From JBOGWP01 sp050693875 (lineage in GTDB: Bacteria > Actinomycetota > CADDZG01 > JAHWKV01 > JBOGWP01), in the NCBI GenBank assembly GCA_050693875.1, contig JBOGWP010000054.1, forward strand, positions 1-10,134: a stretch of 10,134 nucleotides of DNA, written 5' to 3'. The translations under genes were made by a program, and so were the position numbers. The notes under the pieces were generated by a model, which did not search any database, had not been told where the DNA came from, and saw nothing but the letters and a program-made list of their open reading frames with translations. Shown here one piece after another: positions 1 to 5,278 of this stretch. Positions within the stretch are counted from its first letter, which is position 1; every line of letters begins with the position of its first letter.

Positions 1-1
1 C

Positions 2-91
2 GGGTACCGCTCCGAGAAGGCGTTCACCCTGGCGATGCTGCACTGCCTCGGGGGTCTGGAGCTACCTCCGGGCCTCGCCAAGCCCCCGTAG
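2..91 (+). CDS. C-terminal end of an unrecognised protein (partial)
   Basis: An open frame enters from the left edge and ends at a TAG at 89-91, giving 29 residues that begin GYRSEKAFTLAMLHCLGG and end in a Pro-rich tail (LAKPP). The codons are strongly G/C-ending and the composition looks like a folded protein end (an amphipathic stretch, then a short tail). I do not recognise the family from so short a piece. The gene ends three bases before the stop of the minus-strand DUF5995 remnant, so the two are tail to tail with no room for a separate terminator. Confidence 0.5.
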   Translation, partial: GYRSEKAFTLAMLHCLGGLELPPGLAKPP

Positions 92-94
92 CCC

Positions 95-325
95 TCAAGA
101 GGCTGCACCGATTCTCGCGAGGTCCCTGAATTCGTAGTCCTCGAACGCCCCACGGCTGAGCGCACGCCGGACGGTTCGGGTCATCTCGAGGTAGAGCTGG
201 TTGAACCATCCGACGCCGTCCCGGGCGGGCAGCGCAGCCCGGAGGGCCACCATCCGCTTGATGACGGCATCGATTGAGCTCAGCTCGACCGGCGTCAGGA
301 TGGCCGCGATGAAGTCGGAGCTCAT
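95..325 (-). pseudogene. Truncated DUF5995 family protein (N-terminal fragment, 76 aa)
   Basis: The 76-residue product carries what I recognise as the N-terminal signature of DUF5995: a helix (IDAVIKRMVALRAALP), then DGVGWFNQLYLEMT and a basic helix. Family members, as I recall them, are roughly 200-250 residues long and continue with a second conserved region that is absent here. The frame stops right after LARIGAAS, and the other minus-strand frames of bases 1-94 do not supply the missing part. The ATG overlaps the methyltransferase stop (ATGA, 322-325), which suggests it was, or still is, translated by coupling. The biochemical function of the family is unknown. The simplest reading is a decayed gene whose 3' part was lost when the neighbouring plus-strand gene came to lie against it. 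A functional short domain is possible but less likely. Confidence 0.55.
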
Positions 326-1164
326 CGCGTGCCCGCCGCGGCGCCGTGCGGGCGCCAGCTGACGATCGCCCCCGGCAGCGTCGAGAACGGCGGGGCGAGC
401 AGGTCTCCACGCCGCACGAGCCAGGCTCGCAGGAGTGCCCGAAGCTCGCGCCGGACCTCGGGCGTGTCGGGCAGCAGGAGGCTGTCGCGGTAGCTGCGGA
501 CCGCGGCGTCGAGGCTGCGGTACCGGGAGATCGTCGGGGCCTCCACCACCGTCACCTCCGGTGCCGAGCCGATCTCCTCAAGGACCGCGGCGAGGTCGAG
601 ATAGCTCGGGGCCGGCCGCCGGGGCCGCCCGTGGAAGTGGCGCCAGAGGTGGTCGTTGGGATCGGCGCTGATCCCGCTCATGTAGACGAATGAGCGCTCC
701 CGCGTGGCGGCATCGAGCTTGCGGAGGAAGGTGGGGGCGTCGGCGACGAAGGGAATCACGTACGAGCAGATCGCCACGTCGGCGGAGCCTGCCTCGACGT
801 CCTGCCACCGACCGAGGATGGCGTCGATGTTGGCCAGGCCGCGCCGGCTGGCCTCCCGGCGGAGGATGCGAAGCATCGCCTCGGACGGGTCGACGGCGAC
901 CACGTGCCGGACGTGCGGGGCGAGGGCAAGGGTGAATCGGCCGGGTCCGGCCCCCACGTCGAGCAGGCTGGTACCGCGCCGGGTCGCCCGGCGCACGTGG
1001 GCGAGGAACGGATCCCGAGCGGCCGTTCCGGCCACCGCGGCGGCGTATCGCCGCGCTCGAGAGTTCCAGAAGTCGGCTCCCAGTCCGCCGCGTCCCGGCT
1101 GCAGCCGCTCCAGCTCCTCGATGCGTGCCTGCACCAAGCGGCGCCATCTTCTCGAAGCGTTCAT
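322..1164 (-). CDS. Class I SAM-dependent methyltransferase
   Basis: This is a 280-residue protein with a Rossmann-type methyltransferase core. Motif I is LLDVGAGPGRFTLAL (from about residue 67), followed by the post-I strand VVAVDPS, whose Asp (about 92) would bind the ribose hydroxyls of S-adenosylmethionine. A DVAICSYVIPF strand follows, in the place of motif II. An N-terminal helical region of about 55 residues (FWNSRARRY) precedes the core, and an Arg-rich helical C-terminal region follows it. The substrate cannot be inferred; the architecture is that of small-molecule methyltransferases of the Methyltransf_11/25 type. I chose the ATG at 1164. A GTG lies one codon upstream at 1167, but no Shine-Dalgarno is present, and an AATACT hexamer ends seven bases before this ATG, as in a leaderless transcript. 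The gene is divergent from the enoyl reductase and coupled to the DUF5995 remnant downstream. Confidence 0.85.
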   Translation of the reverse strand: MNASRRWRRLVQARIEELERLQPGRGGLGADFWNSRARRYAAAVAGTAARDPFLAHVRRATRRGTSLLDVGAGPGRFTLALAPHVRHVVAVDPSEAMLRILRREASRRGLANIDAILGRWQDVEAGSADVAICSYVIPFVADAPTFLRKLDAATRERSFVYMSGISADPNDHLWRHFHGRPRRPAPSYLDLAAVLEEIGSAPEVTVVEAPTISRYRSLDAAVRSYRDSLLLPDTPEVRRELRALLRAWLVRRGDLLAPPFSTLPGAIVSWRPHGAAAGTR

Positions 1165-1171
1165 CACGAGC

Positions 1172-1177
1172 AGTATT
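1172..1177 (-). promoter_or_regulatory. Possible -10 box of the methyltransferase gene
   Basis: On the minus strand the hexamer AATACT ends seven bases before the ATG at 1164. It departs from the TANNNT consensus at the first base, and no convincing -35 box is visible. It is reported because the start lacks a ribosome binding site and because two other genes in the window show the same arrangement more clearly. Confidence 0.3.
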
Positions 1178-1229
1178 GACGCCCCGACGCTAGCTGGGAA
1201 GGCCTTGCGCGCGCCGCGTCGGTGACGCG

Positions 1230-1235
1230 TAGACT
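1230..1235 (+). promoter_or_regulatory. -10 box of a leaderless promoter for the enoyl-ACP reductase
   Basis: TAGACT fits the TANNNT -10 consensus and is followed by exactly six bases before the GTG start at 1242, so transcription would begin at or next to the start codon. No Shine-Dalgarno lies between. A weak -35-like TTGCGC at 1205-1210 sits 19 bases upstream. The same six-base spacing recurs at 2183-2195. Confidence 0.5.
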
Positions 1236-1241
1236 CCGGCC

Positions 1242-2018
1242 GTGCTTCTCGAGGGAAAGAACCTGCTGATCACGGGAGTCCTCACCCCCCAAAGCATCGC
1301 GTTCGCCGCGGCGAAGCTGGCCCAGAAGGAGGGAGCGCGGATCCTCCTGACCGGCTTCGGGAAGGGGCTTTCGCTCACGCAGATGAGCGCGCGCCGGCTC
1401 CCGGACCCTCCCGACGTGCTGGAGCTCGACGTCAACCGCGAGGAGGATGTGGCGGCGCTTCCGGACGAGATCGAGCGCCGGTGGGGCTCACTCGACGGAT
1501 TCCTGCACGCGATCGCGTTCGCGCCCGAGGACGCCCTCGGCGGCGCCTTCCTGACGACCCCCTGGGAGAGTGCCGCGCTGGCGTTCCGGACCAGCGCGTT
1601 CTCACTCAAGGCGCTCGCGGTCGCGCTCCTGCCGCTCATGTCTGGGCGGCATGCGTCGGTCGTGAGCCTCGACTTCGACGCGTCCGTCGCGTGGCCGATC
1701 TACGACTGGATGGGAGTTGCGAAGGCGGGGCTCGAGGCCATCACCCGCTACCTCGCTCGCGACCTCGGACCGAAGGGGGTACGCGTCAACTGCCTGTCCG
1801 CGGGGCCGCTGCGGACGATGGCTGCGAAAGGGATTCCCGGCTTTTCGCGGCTCGCCGACGCGTGGGGGAGCAGGGCGCCCCTGGGATGGGACGTCGACGA
1901 TCCCGAGCCCGTCGCGCGCAGCGTCGCGTTCCTGCTCTCCGACTGGTCCCGTGGGATCACCGGGGAGGTTCTGCACGTCGACGGGGGCTACCATGCGATC
2001 GGCGCCAGCCTCGATTGA
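1242..2018 (+). CDS. fabI: Enoyl-[acyl-carrier-protein] reductase (NADH), FabI/InhA type
   Basis: The 258-residue short-chain dehydrogenase fold protein would catalyse the last reductive step of type II fatty acid elongation, trans-2-enoyl-ACP to acyl-ACP, in the cytoplasm. The nucleotide-binding segment is ITGVLTPQSIAF (residues 10-21), the non-classical form typical of FabI/InhA rather than the GxxxGxG of ordinary SDRs. LTGF (36-39), ELDV (61-64) and HAIAFAP (89-95) match the corresponding InhA positions. The catalytic pair has the FabI spacing Tyr154-x6-Lys161 (YDWMGVAK), preceded by the DFD segment that carries the InhA active-site Phe. AGPLRT (187-192) and the C-terminal VDGGYH are also as expected. 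Resemblance runs along the whole length and is closer to mycobacterial InhA (269 aa) than to E. coli FabI, with a shorter substrate-loop region. The GTG start at 1242 is the first in frame and follows a -10 box. The gene stands alone, without other fab genes. Confidence 0.92.
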   Translation: MLLEGKNLLITGVLTPQSIAFAAAKLAQKEGARILLTGFGKGLSLTQMSARRLPDPPDVLELDVNREEDVAALPDEIERRWGSLDGFLHAIAFAPEDALGGAFLTTPWESAALAFRTSAFSLKALAVALLPLMSGRHASVVSLDFDASVAWPIYDWMGVAKAGLEAITRYLARDLGPKGVRVNCLSAGPLRTMAAKGIPGFSRLADAWGSRAPLGWDVDDPEPVARSVAFLLSDWSRGITGEVLHVDGGYHAIGASLD

Positions 2019-2028
2019 TAGGCTGTGG

Positions 2029-2054
2029 CCCCTCGTGCCGTCGCCTCGGAGGGG
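2029..2054 (+). terminator. Weak hairpin downstream of the enoyl reductase gene
   Basis: CCCCTC at 2029-2034 can pair with GAGGGG at 2049-2054, leaving a 14-base loop. The hairpin starts 11 bases after the fabI stop, where a terminator would be expected, but the loop is large and only GGTCTT follows rather than a U-run. It is the only plausible stop signal in the gap before the regulator gene. Confidence 0.22.
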
Positions 2055-2062
2055 GGTCTTCG

Positions 2063-2185
2063 ATGCGGGAGGTTCTCCTGGCTGCTGGCTTCGTGCATTC
2101 CGATGGCTCGCCACCCGCCGCCTCGGCCGGCCTCACCGTCCCCTCGGTGCGCCGCCGGGCGGGCCGGCCCCCGCAGGCCTGCTAA
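2063..2185 (+). CDS. Doubtful small ORF (40 aa) in the fabI-pdtaR gap
   Basis: An ATG at 2063 lies behind a purine-rich GGAGGGGGG (2048-2056), a good ribosome binding site by position, and opens 40 codons ending in TAA at 2183-2185. The product starts MREVLLAAGFVHSDGSPP and becomes Arg/Pro rich; I recognise no family. Third codon positions are mostly G or C, but that is weak evidence in DNA this GC-rich. Its stop codon overlaps the putative -10 box of the next gene, and its ribosome binding site overlaps one arm of the 2029-2054 hairpin. It may be chance, a decayed gene, or a true small protein. Confidence 0.2.
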   Translation: MREVLLAAGFVHSDGSPPAASAGLTVPSVRRRAGRPPQAC

Positions 2186-2188
2186 CCT
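2183..2188 (+). promoter_or_regulatory. -10 box of a leaderless promoter for the ANTAR regulator
   Basis: TAACCT fits TANNNT and is followed by six bases (GCGCCG) before the ATG at 2195, the same geometry as at the enoyl reductase gene. No ribosome binding site is present between them, which agrees with a leaderless mRNA. No clear -35 box is seen. This would be the promoter for the start of the transport operon. Confidence 0.5.
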
Positions 2189-2194
2189 GCGCCG

Positions 2195-2791
2195 ATGCCG
2201 GCAGCCACGCGAATCGTGATCGCAGAGGACGAGGCCATCATTCGTCTCGACCTGCGCGAGATGCTCGAGGAGGAGGGCTACGAAGTCGTCGGCGAGGCCG
2301 GCGACGGGGAGACCGCGATGAGCCTGACCGAGGAGCTGCGGCCCGACCTCGTGATCCTCGACATCTTCATGCCGGGCGTCGACGGGCTGACGGTCGCCCA
2401 GCGCATCGCCGAGCGAGGGCTCTCGGCCGTGCTGATCCTGACCGCGTTCAGCCAGCGGGAGCTCGTGGATCGAGCCAGCCGCGGGGGAGCGATGGCATAT
2501 GTCGTCAAGCCCTTCGAGAAGCAGGACCTGATCCCGGCCATCGAGCTTGCGGTGGCGCGCTGGGTCGAGACCCGCGCCCTCGGCCGTGAGACGAAGGACC
2601 TGGCCGAGCGCCTGGAGACGAGACGTCTCGTCGAGCGGGCGAAGGGCATTCTCATGGACCGTCTCGGGATGACGGAGCATGAGGCGTTCAAAATGATCCA
2701 GCGTGCGGCGATGCGCCGGCGCGTCAACATGCGGGAAGTGGCCGATCGCATCATCCGGGGGAGCCTGGACGGTCTCGAATCCACGAGATGA
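2195..2791 (+). CDS. pdtaR: ANTAR-domain response regulator (PdtaR-like transcription antiterminator)
   Basis: The 198-residue protein has an N-terminal receiver domain (about 5-122) and a C-terminal ANTAR RNA-binding domain (about 136-190). The receiver has the acidic pair (AEDE, 10-13), phospho-acceptor Asp56 in LVILDIFMP, switch Thr83 (LTAFSQ) and Lys105 (VVKPF), so it should be phosphorylatable. The ANTAR part contains RLVERAKGILMDRLGMTE and the AFKMIQRAAM helix, as in the family. Length and motifs along the whole protein match mycobacterial PdtaR (Rv1626), which is activated by the histidine kinase PdtaS; no kinase gene lies in this window. ANTAR proteins bind paired hairpins in nascent RNA and prevent termination. 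Here the gene opens the liv cluster and its stop overlaps the start of a binding lipoprotein (ATGA, 2788-2791), which suggests control of, or by, the transporter. That link is inference. Confidence 0.93.
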   Translation: MPAATRIVIAEDEAIIRLDLREMLEEEGYEVVGEAGDGETAMSLTEELRPDLVILDIFMPGVDGLTVAQRIAERGLSAVLILTAFSQRELVDRASRGGAMAYVVKPFEKQDLIPAIELAVARWVETRALGRETKDLAERLETRRLVERAKGILMDRLGMTEHEAFKMIQRAAMRRRVNMREVADRIIRGSLDGLESTR

Positions 2792-3942
2792 GACGCCGGC
2801 CGACGCTGGCCGCCGTCATGCTGCTGGTTCTCGTCCCCGCATGCGGCCGGTCGCGGTCGGAGGCGCCGCCGAGCCGGGAGCGAGTGCTCGTGGCCGTGCT
2901 CGGCGGGTTCACAGGACCCGATCCGGCCCTTGCCGAGGCGATGAGCCGCGGGGGCGAGCTCGCCGTGCGGCAGTACAACGCCGCCGCCGGGAGCACCTAC
3001 CGGGCGACGCTGAAGCGAGAGGACACCGCCGGCACGGCGGACGGCGCGCAGGGTGCGGCCGAGCGCCTGGCAGGTGAGGACCTGCTGATCGGCGTTGTCG
3101 GACCGGGAACCCTGGACGAGGCAGAGTCGGCCGGACGAACGCTCACGCAGGCCCAGATCCCGATGCTGCTCCCCACGATCACGGCCGGCGGCCTCGCTGA
3201 GGCCGGCCTCAGCGGCTACCGGCGGCTCGTTGCCGACGACCATCGCCAGGGGGTCGTCACCGGCGGCGAGGCCGCCGCGCTGGCAGCCGGTCAGAAGGTT
3301 GCCATCGTCCGAGACGGAGGCGGCGAGGCCGCCGACTTTGCGCGCGGGGCACGGGAGGCGGTCGACGCCGCCAAGGTCCCGGTTTCGAGGGTCGAGACGC
3401 TGCGGCCCCGTTCGGATCTCGCCGCGCTCTCGACCTCCATCGTCAGGGACGGGGCCGGTGTGGTCGTGCACGCCGGACCTGCTGAGCGGGCAGGCGCCGT
3501 CGCCGCCTCCTTGCGTGCGGCCGGGTTCAAGGGCCGGCTGCTGGCCTCCTCCCAGGCCCGCGATCCGCGCTTTGCGGAATGGGCGAAGGATGGGGCCTCC
3601 GGGACTCTCGCGGTCTGTCCGTGTGCGGCTGCCGCCGACCCGCAGGTGGCCGGCTTCGCCCGGTCCTACGGGCGGGTGTTCCGCCGGCCTCCGCCCCCGT
3701 ACGCCCTCGAGTCCTACGAGGGGACGCTGATGCTGCTCGAGGCGATCGAGGAGGTGGAGCCCCGCAAGGAGGAGGTGCTTGGCTTCTTTCACAACGCCCG
3801 TTCGTTCCTGGGCATCTCCAAGCTCTACGCCTTCGACGACCAGGGTGAGTTGCTCGACGCCCCTGTCTGGATCGACGAGTTCCGGGATGGTCGTTGGCAG
3901 TTCGTGCGGCGTGCCGGGCCCGGGCCAACAGACGGAAGGTAG
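2788..3942 (+). CDS. Divergent branched-chain amino acid binding-protein-like lipoprotein
   Basis: The 384-residue product starts with a short lipoprotein signal: basic MRRR, a hydrophobic core and the lipobox VPAC, with Cys19 as the lipidation site. It would be anchored outside the membrane. The mature part has the Peripla_BP_6 (LivJ/LivK) two-lobe layout: VLGGFTGPDP (37-46) at the first strand, GVVGPGT (102-108), IPMLLPTIT (124-132) and KVAIVRDGG (170-178). It aligns throughout with the next gene and shares with it a CPC motif (Cys277, Cys279). However, the LivK motifs SPSATNP and HDKTAYGEG are replaced (PTITAGGL, RDGGGEAADF), so the ligand is probably different or the protein is a sensor. 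It is rich in Ala and Arg, unlike its Lys-rich neighbour. It is coupled to the ANTAR gene by a four-base ATGA overlap. A second transporter specificity component is the main alternative to a sensory role. Confidence 0.82.
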   Translation: MRRRPTLAAVMLLVLVPACGRSRSEAPPSRERVLVAVLGGFTGPDPALAEAMSRGGELAVRQYNAAAGSTYRATLKREDTAGTADGAQGAAERLAGEDLLIGVVGPGTLDEAESAGRTLTQAQIPMLLPTITAGGLAEAGLSGYRRLVADDHRQGVVTGGEAAALAAGQKVAIVRDGGGEAADFARGAREAVDAAKVPVSRVETLRPRSDLAALSTSIVRDGAGVVVHAGPAERAGAVAASLRAAGFKGRLLASSQARDPRFAEWAKDGASGTLAVCPCAAAADPQVAGFARSYGRVFRRPPPPYALESYEGTLMLLEAIEEVEPRKEEVLGFFHNARSFLGISKLYAFDDQGELLDAPVWIDEFRDGRWQFVRRAGPGPTDGR

Positions 3943-3948
3943 GAGCAC

Positions 3949-3968
3949 GCGAAGCGACGCCTCTTCGC
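3949..3968 (+). terminator. Hairpin in the gap before the LivK-type gene
   Basis: GCGAAG (3949-3954) pairs perfectly with CTTCGC (3963-3968) around an eight-base loop, seven bases after the stop of the preceding gene. No U-run follows. It could be a weak terminator, an attenuator, or an RNA element that limits read-through from the regulator/lipoprotein pair into livK. It is not the paired six-base-loop structure known for ANTAR targets. Confidence 0.3.
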
Positions 3969-3970
3969 CG

Positions 3971-3976
3971 GATAAT
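3971..3976 (+). promoter_or_regulatory. Possible internal -10 box upstream of the LivK-type gene
   Basis: GATAAT stands out as an AT-rich hexamer in an otherwise GC-rich 101-base gap. It is five of six to TATAAT, and the shifted TAATGT (3973-3978) also fits TANNNT. Transcription from here would give a leader of about 60 bases before the ATG at 4044. No -35 box is recognisable. Binding-protein genes are often made in excess over their permeases, which an internal promoter would allow. Confidence 0.35.
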
Positions 3977-4043
3977 GTCAGGGTTCCGGGAAGAGCGCAT
4001 GCGGAGAAGCGAGGTCGTCGGCGGCAGAGGGAAGGGGGAGTCG

Positions 4044-5234
4044 ATGAGGAAGCGTCTTGGGCCTGTAGCATTGCTCGCGCTGATGTCGCTGCTCGCCGCG
4101 GCGTGCGGCCGCGATACCACCGGCGGGGGAGGCGGCGAGGCAAAGCCCACCTACAAGATCGTGTTCATGGGCGACCTGACCGGACCCAACAAGAGCCTGT
4201 GCATCGGCCCCAAGAACACCGGGCAGTTGCTCGCCGAGCAGGGCAACAAGTCCGGGGACCTGCCGGTGAAGATCGAGTACGTCCCGGAGGACACCCAGGG
4301 AGACAGGGACAAGGCGGTGCCCATTGCTCAGAAGTACGTCGCCGACGCCTCGGTGATCGCCATCCTCGGGCCGTGCTTCAGCGGCGAGTCCTTCTCCACC
4401 GGTCCGCACTTCGAGGCGGCCGGCATCCCGCGCGTGTCGCCCTCGGCCACCAACCCGGGGCTGGCGCAGCTGGGCTGGAAGTACTGGTTCCGCACGATCG
4501 CCAACGACGACGAGCAGAGCGGCATCACCCCGGACGTGTTCAAGAAATATGTCAAGTCCCAGAAGGTCTTCATCGGCCACGACAAGACCGCCTACGGGGA
4601 GGGGCTCGCCACCCTGGTGCGCGACAAGTCGGTGGCCGCCGGGGTCAACGTGGTCGGCTTCGAGGCGGTCGACCCCGGCAAGGAGGACTACTCCGCGCTC
4701 GTCACCAAGGTGACCGGCAGCGAGGCGGACACCTTCTACTGGGGCGCCTACGAGAAGGAGGCCGGGCTGATCGTCAAGCAGCTGCGGGAGAAGGGGTTCA
4801 AGGGCACCTTCGTCGCCGCGGACGGCACCAAAGGGTCCGACTTCCTGGCCGTAGGCGCGGCGAGTGCGGACGGGGCGGTCATCACGTGCCCCTGCGTGGA
4901 TCCCACAACCACCGACGATCCCGTGGCGAAGAAGTTCGTCTCGGACTACCGGGCAAAGTTCAACTCGGAACCCACCATCTACACCTCCGAGGCCAACGAT
5001 GCCATGCTGGTGATCTTCGAGGCCCTGAAGAAGGCCGGGACGCCTACGAGCGACATCAAGGCCTATCGCGACAAGGTGCGGGACGCGATCGCCAAGACCA
5101 AGCTGAAGGGCATCACCCGGGTCATCGAATTCCAGGCCAGCGGAGAGATGAAGGTCCCGCCCGGGATCTTCCTCTACAAGGTGGAAGGTGGCAAATACAA
5201 GCTCCTGGGACTCGCCGCGGAGCTGGTGAAGTAG
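4044..5234 (+). CDS. livK: Branched-chain amino acid ABC transporter substrate-binding lipoprotein (LivJ/LivK type)
   Basis: The 396-residue protein captures the transported amino acid, or a related compound, at the cell surface and delivers it to LivH/LivM. The signal peptide is MRKR plus a Leu/Ala core and the lipobox LAAAC (Cys21), then a Gly-rich linker. The mature fold shows the LivJ/LivK signatures in order: FMGDLTGP (41-48), ILGPCFSGES (107-116, ligand-binding region), VSPSATNPGL (131-140), HDKTAYGEGL (179-188) and DYSALVTKV (215-223). Cys53 and Cys111 could form a disulfide, and a CPC pair sits at 282-284. I start it at 4044 because the signal peptide begins there and AAGGGGGAG lies just upstream. 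In-frame ATGs at 3975 and 3999 would place a charged extension before the signal. Codon use favours AAG and AAC, consistent with high expression. The exact ligand cannot be told from sequence. Confidence 0.93.
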   Translation: MRKRLGPVALLALMSLLAAACGRDTTGGGGGEAKPTYKIVFMGDLTGPNKSLCIGPKNTGQLLAEQGNKSGDLPVKIEYVPEDTQGDRDKAVPIAQKYVADASVIAILGPCFSGESFSTGPHFEAAGIPRVSPSATNPGLAQLGWKYWFRTIANDDEQSGITPDVFKKYVKSQKVFIGHDKTAYGEGLATLVRDKSVAAGVNVVGFEAVDPGKEDYSALVTKVTGSEADTFYWGAYEKEAGLIVKQLREKGFKGTFVAADGTKGSDFLAVGAASADGAVITCPCVDPTTTDDPVAKKFVSDYRAKFNSEPTIYTSEANDAMLVIFEALKKAGTPTSDIKAYRDKVRDAIAKTKLKGITRVIEFQASGEMKVPPGIFLYKVEGGKYKLLGLAAELVK

Positions 5235-5236
5235 CA

Positions 5237-5278
5237 ATCGGGGGGGCGAAGGCTCGGGACGACGCGGTCGGGCCCGAT
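5237..5278 (+). repeat. Inverted repeat spanning the livK-livH gap and the livH start codon
   Basis: ATCGGG at 5237-5242 is complementary to CCCGAT at 5273-5278, which includes the first two bases of the livH ATG. An alternative pairing is GGGC (5244-5247) with GCCC (5272-5275). The enclosed 30 bases are G-rich. If formed in RNA it would mask the livH start, which also lacks a ribosome binding site, and so reduce permease synthesis relative to the binding protein. Stability has not been calculated. Confidence 0.3.

Noticed and set aside
3894..4043. A 50-residue N-terminal extension of the LivK-type protein
   Set aside because: It would put a charged, Arg-rich stretch before a clear lipoprotein signal peptide and overlap the previous gene. 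The ATG at 4044 has a ribosome binding site and gives the normal signal.
2278..4143. A 621-codon open minus-strand frame opposite pdtaR and the first lipoprotein
   Set aside because: The translation is Arg/Pro/Gly-rich without any family motif, and the opposite strand carries two well-recognised genes across the same bases.
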